Shown here: piece after piece, positions 15,486 to 24,492 of the stretch
Layout of the letters: every line of letters starts with the position of its first letter
How positions within the stretch are numbered: the first letter of the stretch is position 1
Source: a bacterium 1XD42-1
GTDB taxonomy: Bacteria; Bacillota; Clostridia; Oscillospirales; Ruminococcaceae
Assembly: GCA_003612625.1 (NCBI GenBank)
Contig: RAZJ01000007.1
Coordinates: 1 to 64,000, forward strand
Length of the DNA: 64,000 nucleotides
Direction of reading: 5' to 3'
Notes under the pieces: generated by a model
Database searches by the model: none
The model's input: the letters and a program-made list of their open reading frames with translations, nothing else
What the model was told of the DNA's origin: nothing
Program-made: the position numbers and the translations under genes

Positions 15486-17399
15486 ATGAAGGATGGATGG
15501 ATCAAAGCGGCAGTAGCAACTCCTGATATCCGGGTAGCAGACTGCATGTTCAATGCCCATTCTGCTGCTGTCTGCGCCCAGCAGGCTGCTGAAGCAGGCG
15601 CCCGGATTTTAGTATTGCCAGAGCTTTGCATAACAGGCTATACATGCGGTGACTTATTTTCCCAGCCAGTCCTGTTAGATGGAGCAATGGAAGGGCTGGA
15701 AATCCTGTGCCGGGAAACGGCAAAGCTGGATATGGTACTTTTTGCGGGCGTGCCTGTCCGCTGCCAGGGCAAGCTGTATAATTGCGCCGCGGTACTCCAC
15801 CAGGGCCATATATTAGCTTATATCCCAAAAACATTCCTTCCCAATTATGGGGAATTTTATGAATGCCGTCAGTTTACTCCGGCTTTTTCCGGTATTATGA
15901 AGATACCAGGCCCCAATGGGGAAATGATTCCCATGGGAACAAATATTTTACTGCGGTGCCGGGAAATGCCGGAACTGATTTTGGCGGCAGAAATTTGTGA
16001 AGATCTGTGGGCACCTTGCCCGCCTTCCGTCCGCCATGCCTGCGCAGGGGCCACTGTCATTGCCAACCTGTCTGCCAGCGATGAAACCGTTGGAAAATCC
16101 CAGTACCGGCAGGATTTGGTAACGGGGCAGTCTGCCCGGCTGGTCTGCGGTTATCTGTATGCCGACGCAGGCGAAGGGGAATCTACCACTGATATGGTTT
16201 TTGCGGGGCATGATCTGATTGCCGAAAACGGGGTTTTATTGGTTCAGACGGAACGCTATGGAAACCATATTGCAATCAGTGAAATTGATATATCCCGTTT
16301 GGCAGGGGAACGGCGGCGGCTGACAACATTCCCGCCTTTGGATCAAACGGATTATTTATTGCTTGATTTTTCTTTGGAGCTGGCCCAGACAAAGCTGACC
16401 CGCCCGATTCCGGCATTGCCTTTTATTCCGGGCGATCCGGCTCAAAGGGAAAGCTGCTGTGAAAATATCCTGCATATCCAGTCTTACGGGTTAAAGAAGC
16501 GGCTGTCCCATTCCCAGGCAAAAACGGCTGTCATTGGCATTTCCGGCGGGCTGGATTCCGCTTTGGCATTGCTGGCAGCCGTCCGGGCAATGGAATTATT
16601 AAAACGGCCCCGGACAGATATTATTGCTGTAACCATGCCTTGCTTTGGCACAACGGCACGTACCTATGGCAATGCGGAACGGCTGGCAGAAGCTTTAGGG
16701 ACAACACTGCGGTCCATTGATATTAAAGCTGCCGTTGACCAGCATTTTGAAGACATTGGACACAGTATGGAAACCCATGATGTAACTTATGAAAATGCTC
16801 AGGCCCGGGAACGGACTCAGGTATTGATGGATATTGCCAATCAGACAGGCGGCCTGGTTATTGGGACAGGGGATTTATCAGAATTGGCTTTGGGATGGGC
16901 CACCTATAATGGCGACCATATGTCTATGTACGGGGTCAATGCTTCCATCCCGAAAACGTTAGTGCGGCATTTGGTTGCTTATGAAGCGGATATTTCCAAT
17001 AATGACCTGCTTCAGACCGTTTTAAGGGATATTCTGGATACCCCGGTCAGCCCGGAACTGCTGCCGCCCAAGCAAGGGGAAATCCAGCAAAAAACAGAAG
17101 ATTTAGTCGGGCCTTATGAACTGCATGATTTCTTTTTATATCATTTCATCCGCTGGAGCTGTCCGCCCAGTAAAATTTACCGTATGGCCCGGTATGCTTT
17201 TCCTGAATATGAAGATCAGGTCATTTTAAAATGGCTGCAAATTTTTTGCCGCCGTTTCTTCCAGCAACAATTTAAACGTTCCTGTCTGCCGGACGGCCCG
17301 AAAGTAGGCTCTGTATCCTTATCCCCCCGGGGGGATTGGCGGATGCCGAGTGATGCAATGGCTGATTTATGGCTGAAAGACTTGAACAGTATAGCATAA
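15486..17399 (+). CDS. nadE: Glutamine-dependent NAD+ synthetase
   Basis: 637 residues. It makes NAD+ from deamido-NAD+, ATP and glutamine. The N-terminal glutaminase (nitrilase fold) shows its triad: Glu near 46 in LPELCITGY, Lys near 114 in PKTFLPNYGEFYE, Cys near 170 in EICEDLWAPCPPS. The C-terminal ammonia-dependent synthetase has the PP-loop GISGGLDSALALL near 350 and IGTGDLSELALGW. The open frame reaches 15420, but the ATG at 15486 begins the conserved domain and has AAAGGAG 11 bases upstream. Monocistronic between its own promoter and a terminator. Confidence 0.96.
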   Translation: MKDGWIKAAVATPDIRVADCMFNAHSAAVCAQQAAEAGARILVLPELCITGYTCGDLFSQPVLLDGAMEGLEILCRETAKLDMVLFAGVPVRCQGKLYNCAAVLHQGHILAYIPKTFLPNYGEFYECRQFTPAFSGIMKIPGPNGEMIPMGTNILLRCREMPELILAAEICEDLWAPCPPSVRHACAGATVIANLSASDETVGKSQYRQDLVTGQSARLVCGYLYADAGEGESTTDMVFAGHDLIAENGVLLVQTERYGNHIAISEIDISRLAGERRRLTTFPPLDQTDYLLLDFSLELAQTKLTRPIPALPFIPGDPAQRESCCENILHIQSYGLKKRLSHSQAKTAVIGISGGLDSALALLAAVRAMELLKRPRTDIIAVTMPCFGTTARTYGNAERLAEALGTTLRSIDIKAAVDQHFEDIGHSMETHDVTYENAQARERTQVLMDIANQTGGLVIGTGDLSELALGWATYNGDHMSMYGVNASIPKTLVRHLVAYEADISNNDLLQTVLRDILDTPVSPELLPPKQGEIQQKTEDLVGPYELHDFFLYHFIRWSCPPSKIYRMARYAFPEYEDQVILKWLQIFCRRFFQQQFKRSCLPDGPKVGSVSLSPRGDWRMPSDAMADLWLKDLNSIA

Positions 17400-17437
17400 A
17401 GCATGATGTAAAGCAACTTTAGCCCTGGAAAAAGGAT

Positions 17438-17482
17438 ATATGCCAGCCGCCAATTTGAAAAAGAGGTGGCTGGCATATTTTA
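17438..17482. terminator. Terminator after nadE
   Basis: ATATGCCAGCCGCC and GGTGGCTGGCATAT form a 14-bp stem followed by TTTTATT on the plus strand. It overlaps the stop codon of the convergent lipoprotein gene. Confidence 0.85.
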
Positions 17483-18181
17483 TTCCGCTGTTTTCTCGGA
17501 AGATATAAATTGAAGGTAGGGAATGCCATTCTGACGTAAAATTTTGCCGGTATAAAGATAGTCCCCTTCTGAAAAAGAGATAACATAAGCAATATTTCCA
17601 TCCGGAGCCCCCTGTATTTCCGAAGCCTGGGGCTGGCCGATTTCCGCAGCTTTTCCCAGGTAACAATCCCGGTCCCCGTTATAAAGGGAGGATTCTTTAT
17701 GGGAAAATTCTTTTGCTCCAAATAAACGTAATGCTGTATCTGCAACCAGGCTGGCAGAAATGAAATCATTTTTCTGATCATCCTGTTCAAAAAAATAAGC
17801 ATTGATTTCTTTTGTGCGTTCGATTTCCGCCAAAGAAGCATTTAAAATCAGATCTTTCGGCAGGGCAGAAGGATCACCAATATTGTTAGGCCCGATATAT
17901 TGGGCAAATAAGGCAAGGCTTTCTGAAAGCATGTTTTTTTCTGTTTCTGTTAAAAGGGGGACAGGATATTCTTCCTGAGGAGGGGCTTCTTCAACAGCAG
18001 AAGTTTCTTCTGAAGCTGCCGACTCCTGGGAAGCAGGCTTTTCTTCCTCCTTTGAGGGAGCTTCTGCTTCAGAAGAAGAAATTGAAGCATCCGGTTCAGG
18101 ATGGGAATTTCCGCTGCTGCGGGGTGAACAGGAAGAAAGCAGAAAAACAGCTAAAAAAAAGATCAATAAACGGTATTTCAA
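17480..18181 (-). CDS. Lipoprotein of unknown function
   Basis: 233 residues starting with a lipoprotein signal (MKYRLLIFFLAVFLLSSC; lipobox LSSC at residues 15-18). A Ser/Glu/Pro-rich linker of about 50 residues follows, then a globular domain of about 160 residues with no motif I recognise. It would be anchored to the outer face of the membrane. It lies 16 bases after the restriction-enzyme gene on the same strand and may be co-transcribed with that module by read-through; no functional link is evident. Confidence 0.8.
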   Translation of the reverse strand: MKYRLLIFFLAVFLLSSCSPRSSGNSHPEPDASISSSEAEAPSKEEEKPASQESAASEETSAVEEAPPQEEYPVPLLTETEKNMLSESLALFAQYIGPNNIGDPSALPKDLILNASLAEIERTKEINAYFFEQDDQKNDFISASLVADTALRLFGAKEFSHKESSLYNGDRDCYLGKAAEIGQPQASEIQGAPDGNIAYVISFSEGDYLYTGKILRQNGIPYLQFISSEKTAE

Positions 18182-18197
18182 AATACATCTCTCCTTT

Positions 18198-19478
18198 TTA
18201 TTTTGTCAGGCCGATCATCCAGACAATCCAACTGCTGATGGTAGAAGAACGCCTTTCATAAGTTGTGGCACTTTTAACATGGTATAACCCAGAGGCACGC
18301 ATAATATCTGCAATAACTTCTGTATTTGGCATGAAGCCTGTTTTCACAAACCATTGGAAAGTTTCTAAAAAGGGCCGGTGCTGTAAAATTGCTTCACAAA
18401 AAGCCAGCTGCCGTTGTTTATAGTTTAACTGCATCACCCGTTTCCCAAAGGAGCTTAAAAAATAAACAGGCTTATGTTTTTCTCCATATTGTTTTTCCAG
18501 CAGCCCCAAATAACGGGCCGCATCTGTATAATAATTGGTCTGGCGGGTATCAAAAGCATAACGTTCTGTTACCTGTTCACGGCTCAAGGGCTGTGTATTC
18601 AGTAATTCACAAAGATTGATAACACGTTCCAGGCTGTTTGCCTGGGGAAAAGAAATTTCCGGTTCCGGAACAGGCTGTACCCCTTTTGCAATCTCTAAAA
18701 GATCCGAAAATTCGATTGCTGTATCTTCTATGGTATAGTTTTTATGTTTGATTAAAAGCAAAGAATTATATCGCTCCATATTTTGAAATGTATATTCATA
18801 TAAATGAAAAATCCCGTTGGAATAAACCAGAAAAACAGGTTTTACTTGTTTTGTAATACGGCTGTGCCACAAACGGAAAGGATAATATAATTGCCGGATA
18901 AGAAAATCCTCTGATAAATCCCTTTTAGCTTCGATCAGGGAAAGACTGCGGGTCCCTTCAAAAGCGGCATCAATTTCAATTTGGGAATTGTTTACGGAAA
19001 CAGGGATAAAAGACCGGAACTGGGAATCCTGTATCTGGAAATCGAACTGCCCGGAACCCATACGTCCAGATACAGCCGCATAAAGGATATCTTCTTCTAA
19101 AAAATCCGAAAGGATTCCAGAAGCCAGTGCGCAATTGATTGCAATGGTTTCACTGGAAATATCATTGATGCGCAGGCTTTGCAGATGGGAAGGCAGGGAA
19201 ACATGGGTTATGGTTTGTTCTGCCGGTTCAAAAGCATGATAAGCCTGAAACGGGGCAATTATATAATCCCCCCGGGAAACAGGCAGAATGGCAAGATGAT
19301 TTTGCGTAAAAATTTTCGGCAAATTGATATGGTGATCGAATTTCGCCATTAAACGGGGTTCCCGGTATGCTTTCATTTGCGAAGCATTGGCAATGAATAC
19401 CCCTTCTTTTTCAATGCGGGCAAGAACCTGGTACTTTTCAAAAAAAGCTTCCCAGGCAATATCATTTTGACTTTTCAT
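18198..19478 (-). CDS. Putative type II restriction endonuclease paired with a Dam-type methylase
   Basis: 426 residues encoded 5 bases downstream of a DNA adenine methylase. A candidate PD-(D/E)XK nuclease core is visible: EIDAAFEG (Asp170) followed by SLIEAKRDL (Glu183, Lys185), with hydrophobic strands on each side. The N-terminal 140 residues and the C-terminal segment (NTEVIADIMRASGLYHVKSATTYERR) look like separate domains, the latter like a winged helix. The sequence does not resemble DpnII, MboI or Sau3AI as I remember them. The restriction role is inferred from the motif and the tight methylase linkage; recognition of GATC would follow only from the methylase. Confidence 0.7.
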   Translation of the reverse strand: MKSQNDIAWEAFFEKYQVLARIEKEGVFIANASQMKAYREPRLMAKFDHHINLPKIFTQNHLAILPVSRGDYIIAPFQAYHAFEPAEQTITHVSLPSHLQSLRINDISSETIAINCALASGILSDFLEEDILYAAVSGRMGSGQFDFQIQDSQFRSFIPVSVNNSQIEIDAAFEGTRSLSLIEAKRDLSEDFLIRQLYYPFRLWHSRITKQVKPVFLVYSNGIFHLYEYTFQNMERYNSLLLIKHKNYTIEDTAIEFSDLLEIAKGVQPVPEPEISFPQANSLERVINLCELLNTQPLSREQVTERYAFDTRQTNYYTDAARYLGLLEKQYGEKHKPVYFLSSFGKRVMQLNYKQRQLAFCEAILQHRPFLETFQWFVKTGFMPNTEVIADIMRASGLYHVKSATTYERRSSTISSWIVWMIGLTK

Positions 19479-19483
19479 TTGAT

Positions 19484-20320
19484 TTACCTGTAATTCCTTA
19501 TGATTACTTCATCTACATGGCCCCTGCCGGAAGCATTGGAATTGATGGCCCGTTTCGCTTTTACGACCGTAATCTGATAGGCATGATATTGTTCTTTAAT
19601 AAAATCTGTGGCAGAATTGGATAATAAAAATTTAATTCCCCGTTGATTCAATGCGTCACAGCATTCCCGCAGGCGGATTTGTTCCGAACGTCCAAAACCG
19701 CCTTTGGCGTAGCCGGTAAAATTTGCCGTATCGGAAACGGGATCATATGGGGGATCTAAATAAACAAAAGTACCTTTTTGAATTTGAGAAAGGACTGCTT
19801 CATAATCAATGCTGGTAAAAGTAATCTGCGCCTTTTGGAAATAGCGGCTGACAGCCCGCAAGGTAACGGCATTTACAATATTCGGTTTTTTATAATGGCC
19901 AAAAGGCGTGTTAAATTCCCCCGCCTGATTCACCCGGAAAAGACCGTTATAACAAGTTTTATTCAGATAAATAATACGGGCCGCTTTTTCTATTTTGCTG
20001 AACTGGCTGTATTGTTCTTTATTCCGGTCCCAGTCCCGGACAAAATAAAAATGTTCTTCTTCATTGGGATGGCCTTCTAAAGCCGTAATCAGCTCCTCTA
20101 CATGATCCCGGATCACTTCATACATTTGTATCAGTTCAAAGTTAATATCATTTACATAAGCAACTTTTGGCTGGAGCTGAAATAATACTGCCCCGCCGCC
20201 TAAAAAAGGTTCGCAATAAGATGAAATCCGTTTGGGGAACAAAGGGATCAAATCTTCTAAAAGCTGCCGTTTTCCTCCCACCCATTTCACAACAGGGGCA
20301 ACCTGACGGTTTTTACCCAT
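19484..20320 (-). CDS. dam: DNA adenine methyltransferase, Dam/DpnIIA type
   Basis: 278 residues. It transfers a methyl group from SAM to N6 of adenine, probably in GATC. Alpha-class motif order is clear: motif X PVVKWVGGKRQLL (residues 8-20), motif I EPFLGGGAVLF near 37, the Dam-family segment CYNGLFRVNQAGEFNTPFG near 118-136 that contacts the target, and motif IV DPPYDPVS near 190. It is the first gene of a tight pair with the putative restriction enzyme, the usual order for protecting the host before the nuclease is made. Target specificity is by family resemblance. Confidence 0.93.
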   Translation of the reverse strand: MGKNRQVAPVVKWVGGKRQLLEDLIPLFPKRISSYCEPFLGGGAVLFQLQPKVAYVNDINFELIQMYEVIRDHVEELITALEGHPNEEEHFYFVRDWDRNKEQYSQFSKIEKAARIIYLNKTCYNGLFRVNQAGEFNTPFGHYKKPNIVNAVTLRAVSRYFQKAQITFTSIDYEAVLSQIQKGTFVYLDPPYDPVSDTANFTGYAKGGFGRSEQIRLRECCDALNQRGIKFLLSNSATDFIKEQYHAYQITVVKAKRAINSNASGRGHVDEVIIRNYR

Positions 20321-20416
20321 GAAAAACGAATATCCTCCCTTTTTGATTATGATACCAGTCTACCACAATCTTTGGACAGCTTCAATTAAAAAATAAAAAT
20401 AAGTTGGTTTACGTCA

Positions 20417-20445
20417 TTGCATAAACCATAGAATGTTGTTATAAT
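20417..20445 (+). promoter_or_regulatory. mscL promoter
   Basis: TTGCAT (20417-20422), 17-bp spacer, TATAAT (20440-20445), 32 bases before the mscL start codon. Confidence 0.7.
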
Positions 20446-20477
20446 AGTAAAAATAAATTTCAGAAAGAGATGAGAAG

Positions 20478-20903
20478 TTGAAAAAATTTTTAGAAGAATT
20501 TAAAGCCTTTGCGTTACGGGGCAACGTGATTGATTTAGCAGTCGGTGTTATCATCGGTGCTGCTTTTCAGGCAATCGTAAAATCTTTGACAGATGATATT
20601 ATTTCTCCCTTGTTAGGATTATTTGCAAAGACCGATTTCAGCTATTTATCTTTTTTTATCGGGGAAGTCGAAATCCGTTATGGCGCATTTATTACAGCTA
20701 TCATTAACTTTATTATTATGGCACTGATGATTTTCCTGCTAGTGAAATCCATGAACCGCCTTGCCTCCATTGGACAGAAGCATGAGGAAGAACCGCCAAA
20801 AGCACCAACGGTAAAAACCTGCCCTTACTGCTTTACCGAAATTCATATTGAAGCAACCCGGTGCCCTCATTGTACTTCTGAACTGGAGATAAAACAATCA
20901 TAA
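20478..20903 (+). CDS. mscL: Large-conductance mechanosensitive channel with C-terminal zinc ribbon
   Basis: 141 residues. The pore protein opens under membrane tension to release solutes during hypo-osmotic shock. The first helix and TM1 (KAFALRGNVIDLAVGVIIGAAF) and TM2 (FITAIINFIIMALMIFLLVKS) match MscL. In place of the usual short C-terminal helix, the tail carries two CxxC pairs (CPYC at about 114-117, CPHC at about 129-132), a zinc-ribbon pattern also seen in some clostridial channels. The start is TTG; an ATG just upstream is in a frame that closes at once. Confidence 0.95.
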   Translation: MKKFLEEFKAFALRGNVIDLAVGVIIGAAFQAIVKSLTDDIISPLLGLFAKTDFSYLSFFIGEVEIRYGAFITAIINFIIMALMIFLLVKSMNRLASIGQKHEEEPPKAPTVKTCPYCFTEIHIEATRCPHCTSELEIKQS

Positions 20904-20907
20904 AAGG

Positions 20908-20960
20908 AAAAAACGGTATTCCCCCCGGCTTATTTCGGGCGGCATACCGTTTTTCTTTTT
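20908..20960. terminator. Terminator between mscL and the P-type ATPase gene
   Basis: AAACGGTAT and ATACCGTTT flank a GC-rich inner stem (CCCCCCGG...CGGGCGG), followed by TTTTCTTTTT. Both convergent genes can use it. Confidence 0.85.
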
Positions 20961-23527
20961 TAGTGCTGTATTTTAATATGGCCTTTGACAGCTAATATAA
21001 CAGAGGACAGGAAGGGGACAGCGGCTGAATAAGATAATACAATTTTAAGCTGTTCCCATTCCAAGGCGGCTGTGCCAAATACGCCAGATAAAAAGGGCGT
21101 ATAAACGGCAAAGCCCAGCATTGCAACAGAAATCCCGACTGCACCAATTAACCACCAGTTATTTAATGGGTTGATGCCAAAAAGACCTTTTGTTTCACTT
21201 TTACATTCAAATACATGAATAAGCTGGGTTGCAACCAAGGTCATCAAAGCGCCGGTACGGGCAATTTCCAAACCTTCACCCAGTAAGGCAACGAAAACAG
21301 CTACGGTTGTAAGGCCAATAAGCAGTCCCCGCATAATAATGGTAAAGCCTAATCCATGGGAAAAAACAGATTCTTCCGCAGGACGGGGTTCCAGATCCAT
21401 AACCGTCCGATCCGGAGGTTCCAGCCCCAATGCCACGGCAGGCAAACCATCTGTAACCAGATTGATAAGAAGGATCTGGATTGGCAAAAGGGGGATAGGC
21501 ATTCCGCATAACATGGTAAAAAACATGGTGAATACTTCCCCGGTATTGCAGGACAATAAGTAACGGATAAATTTCCGGATATTTTGGTAAATGGTGCGGC
21601 CTTCTTCTACGGCAGCCACCAATGTAGCAAAGTTGTCATCCAGCAGGATCAATGCAGCGGCTTCTTTTGTAACATCCGTACCGGTTGCCCCCATAGATAC
21701 GCCAATATCGGCTTCTTTGACAGCGGGGGCGTCATTTACCCCGTCCCCTGTCATTGCTACAACATCCCCATGCTTTTTAAAGGCCCGGACAATCCGCAGC
21801 TTATGGGCAGGCGTTACCCTGGCAAAAACAGAAACTTCCGGTAAAATTTCGGATAGCTGCTGGTCGGAAAAGGCATCTAATTCTTTCCCTGTAACCACCC
21901 GGTCCCCATTGCGGAAAATATCTAACTGTTTCGCGATAGCCTTAGCGGTAGCCGCATGATCCCCGGTGATCATGACAGGACGGATACCAGCCTGACGGCA
22001 TTTTTTAACCGCTTCAAAGGCTTCTTTTCGGGGCGGGTCCTGGATTCCGGCCATTCCCACAAAAACCATATCATTTTCCTGGGCATTGTCACCATTCTTG
22101 TAGCAGAACCCTAAAACCCGTAAAGCTTCCCCTGCCATGGCTGTATTTTGGTTTTGAAATTTCCGCCGGATTTCCGGCGTCATGGGATGCTCCCCATCCC
22201 GGGCTAAATATTTTGTACAGCATCCCAACAGCAGCTCCGGAGCGCCCTTGCAGAACAGCTTTTTTTCATTTCCCCGTTTTGCCAATACGCTCATCCGCTT
22301 GCGGGAAGAGTCAAAGGGATTCTCCCGCAAGGTTTCCCAGCCTGCTTTTTCCTTTGTTAAACCTCCCTGGGCTGCTGCCGCTAATAAAGCGGTTTCAGTA
22401 GGCGCTCCTACCAGACGGCGGTTATTGCCAAACAGCCCACGCCGTCCGCCTTCCACAGCATTGTTGCATACCACGGCGATTTCCAAAAGGCAGGAAAGGC
22501 CCCTTTCCCCCAATGGAGAAATTCTCCGGTTCCCCAGCAGGAAATCCCCCTCGGAAAGACGGATTTCCCCTTCTGCCGTATTGAAGCAGACCACTGCCAT
22601 CCGGTTTTCTGTTAAAGTCCCTGTTTTATCGGAACAGATGACATTTGCACAGCCTAAGGTTTCTACCGCGTGAAGCCGCCGGACTAAGGCATTCCGCTTT
22701 ACCATGCGGCCTACGGAAAGGGCTAAAACAATGGTCACAATAGCGGGAAGCCCTTCCGGCACAGCCGCTACGGAAAGGGAAATCCCTGTCAGCAGCATAT
22801 CCAGTACAGGCTCTCCCCGTAAAATCCCAGTAATTGCAACAACAGCGCAAATCCCTACACAGCCAATCCCAATGTATTTTCCTAACTGGCCTAATTTTTT
22901 TTGTAAAGGGGTTTGCTGGGACTCAATCCCTCCAAGCATCCCTGCAATTTTTCCCATTTCCGTATGATGGCCTGTTGCAACGACCCGGCAGGAGCCTTTT
23001 CCATGGGTAACCATTGTCCCCATATAAACTTTCCCTTTGGGGCCGCCTGCCGTTTTTTCTACATGCTCGGATTCCCCGCTGAGCATGGATTCATCACACA
23101 TCAAACCTTCTGCTGAAAGGATTTGCCCGTCGGCAGGCACACGGTCCCCGGCCTGGAGCAGGATTAAATCCCCAGGCACCACAAACCTTGCTTCGATGCT
23201 CCGCCGGTTCCCATCCCGGACAACAATAGCGGTAGGCGCTGACAGCTCGCTAAGCTTTTCCAAGGTTCGTTCTGTACGGTACTCCTGGAGGAATCCCAGT
23301 ACCGCATTTAAAAAAACAATGGCTATAATTGTAAGAGCTTCTCCCGTTTCCCCCATCAATACAGATAATACTGTGGCTGCCAGCAGGATCATGATCAGCC
23401 CATCCCGGAACTGCCCGGCAAAAACTTTCAAAGCCCCTGATTTTTTATGGGCTTTTACCGAATTTTCTCCATGCTGTTCCAATAATCTCCGGGCCTGCCG
23501 GCTGGTAAGCCCCTGGTCTTGTTCCAT
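20960..23527 (-). CDS. P-type calcium-transporting ATPase
   Basis: 855 residues of the P2-type family; expels Ca2+ from the cytoplasm using ATP. Landmarks: the TGE-like actuator region (SMLSGESEHVEKT), the PEGLPAIVTIVLALSVGRM segment of M4, the phosphorylation site CSDKTGTLTENRM, KGAPELLL in the nucleotide domain, the hinge TGDGVNDAPAVKEADIG, and M6 with QILLINLVTDGLPAVALGLE. The Glu in M4 and the Asn/Asp pair in M6 are consistent with calcium. The ATG at 23527 has GAGGGG 6 bases upstream; an upstream frame extension to 23548 lacks one. It follows a MarR regulator by 71 bases. Confidence 0.92.
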   Translation of the reverse strand: MEQDQGLTSRQARRLLEQHGENSVKAHKKSGALKVFAGQFRDGLIMILLAATVLSVLMGETGEALTIIAIVFLNAVLGFLQEYRTERTLEKLSELSAPTAIVVRDGNRRSIEARFVVPGDLILLQAGDRVPADGQILSAEGLMCDESMLSGESEHVEKTAGGPKGKVYMGTMVTHGKGSCRVVATGHHTEMGKIAGMLGGIESQQTPLQKKLGQLGKYIGIGCVGICAVVAITGILRGEPVLDMLLTGISLSVAAVPEGLPAIVTIVLALSVGRMVKRNALVRRLHAVETLGCANVICSDKTGTLTENRMAVVCFNTAEGEIRLSEGDFLLGNRRISPLGERGLSCLLEIAVVCNNAVEGGRRGLFGNNRRLVGAPTETALLAAAAQGGLTKEKAGWETLRENPFDSSRKRMSVLAKRGNEKKLFCKGAPELLLGCCTKYLARDGEHPMTPEIRRKFQNQNTAMAGEALRVLGFCYKNGDNAQENDMVFVGMAGIQDPPRKEAFEAVKKCRQAGIRPVMITGDHAATAKAIAKQLDIFRNGDRVVTGKELDAFSDQQLSEILPEVSVFARVTPAHKLRIVRAFKKHGDVVAMTGDGVNDAPAVKEADIGVSMGATGTDVTKEAAALILLDDNFATLVAAVEEGRTIYQNIRKFIRYLLSCNTGEVFTMFFTMLCGMPIPLLPIQILLINLVTDGLPAVALGLEPPDRTVMDLEPRPAEESVFSHGLGFTIIMRGLLIGLTTVAVFVALLGEGLEIARTGALMTLVATQLIHVFECKSETKGLFGINPLNNWWLIGAVGISVAMLGFAVYTPFLSGVFGTAALEWEQLKIVLSYSAAVPFLSSVILAVKGHIKIQH

Positions 23528-23598
23528 TACCGCCCCTCCCCCGAACATGCTTTATACTGCAAGTCTATTCAAAGAAGGCCAGGGATATGACCAAGTTG

Positions 23599-24078
23599 TT
23601 ATTTTGAAGCCATGTGGATTCTGGAATCGGTTCCGCCGTTATCCAAATCCCCAATATAACGGTAGGCATTATCAGACATGGAACGAAGGGCCTGGACAGC
23701 CATTTCCTGCTGGTCAGCAGTCAGCCCTTGGATCAGCACATCATTCCATTGATCCCGTAAGGTATATACAGCTTCCGCAGCTTTCCGTCCCAGATCGGTG
23801 ATAAAAAGCCGCCGGACCCGCCGATCCCCGGCATCCGGTTCGATCCGTAAATAGCCCCGTTCTTCCAGCTTTTGAATGGCTTTTGTTACGGTACCTTTAT
23901 CAAAATGTCCCAGCCCTGCTAAGTCAAACATACTGATTCCGTCATTTTCTGCAATGCGCAGCAAAAAAAACTGCTGTCCGCTGCCAATCCCATAGGGGGC
24001 TAATTTCTGGTCATAGTAGCGGTTGCTGATGCGGTAAATCATAGAAGCATATTTAAAAAAATACCGCCGATCTTTCAT
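23599..24078 (-). CDS. MarR-family transcriptional regulator
   Basis: 159-residue winged-helix dimer repressor or activator. The core DNA-binding segment is clear: LAGLGHFDKGTVTKAIQKLEERGYLRIEPDAGDRRVRRLFITDLG. The ATG at 24078 has AAGGAG 8 bases upstream. It is the gene immediately upstream of the calcium ATPase on the same strand, so it may control that gene or itself. A 9-bp inverted repeat in its own promoter is a candidate operator. No ligand can be read from the sequence. Confidence 0.92.
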   Translation of the reverse strand: MKDRRYFFKYASMIYRISNRYYDQKLAPYGIGSGQQFFLLRIAENDGISMFDLAGLGHFDKGTVTKAIQKLEERGYLRIEPDAGDRRVRRLFITDLGRKAAEAVYTLRDQWNDVLIQGLTADQQEMAVQALRSMSDNAYRYIGDLDNGGTDSRIHMASK

Positions 24079-24129
24079 GATCTTTTCTCCTTCCACTTGC
24101 CTTATCATAACAAATTATAATCGCTTTTT

Positions 24130-24179
24130 ATTATATCATGGGTCCGCAGGATTTGACAACTGCTCTCTTGATCCTGCGG
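24130..24179 (-). promoter_or_regulatory. marR promoter with inverted repeat flanking the -35
   Basis: TTGTCA (24154-24159), 18-bp spacer, TATAAT (24130-24135). CCGCAGGAT (24144-24152) and ATCCTGCGG (24171-24179) form a perfect 9-bp inverted repeat that brackets the -35, a plausible autoregulatory operator. Confidence 0.6.
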
Positions 24180-24187
24180 AATAAGAG

Positions 24188-24252
24188 AAAAAAAGGCATA
24201 CTTGACAGAATTTGATTTTCACAAAATCCTGCCAAATATGCCTTTTTTATTT
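24188..24252. terminator. Terminator of the molybdopterin operon
   Basis: A long imperfect stem of about 21 bp (starting GGCATACTTGACAG on one side and ending CTGCCAAATATGCC on the other) with A- and T-runs on both ends. It lies between the operon's last gene and marR. Confidence 0.8.
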
Positions 24253-24270
24253 TTGGGAATTATTCCATTT

Positions 24271-24492
24271 TTATTTTGCTTTTTTCCAGTCATCCGGCAT
24301 CACCAGGGAAGCCACAAAGGAAAGCAAAAAAGCTACTGAAAAATGAATGGCTGTATCCCGCCAGATATGGACTTTGGTTTCCTCCGAAGCCCCAGGAAGG
24401 ACGCAGCGGGGAAGGATACATCCGCCTACGGCGCTGCCGGCGCCAAAGGTTAAAGCGGCAATAAGCGCTTTTTCCAATCTTTTTTTCGTCAT
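24271..24492 (-). CDS. Small two-helix membrane protein in the molybdopterin operon
   Basis: 73 residues with two hydrophobic helices (LIAALTFGAGSAVGGCIL and FSVAFLLSFVASLVM) and charged ends. No family recognised. Its ATG overlaps the stop of the upstream mogA-like gene by 4 bases (ATGA), so its synthesis is probably coupled to that gene. The linkage suggests a role with molybdenum cofactor or its enzymes, but nothing in the sequence proves it. Confidence 0.75.
   Translation of the reverse strand: MTKKRLEKALIAALTFGAGSAVGGCILPRCVLPGASEETKVHIWRDTAIHFSVAFLLSFVASLVMPDDWKKAK

Noticed and set aside
15410-15523. Upstream frame starting MKKGAAPL that overlaps the nadE start
   Set aside because: A GGGAG lies before it, but the frame runs through a stable hairpin and into nadE; one sequence is not enough to claim a leader peptide.
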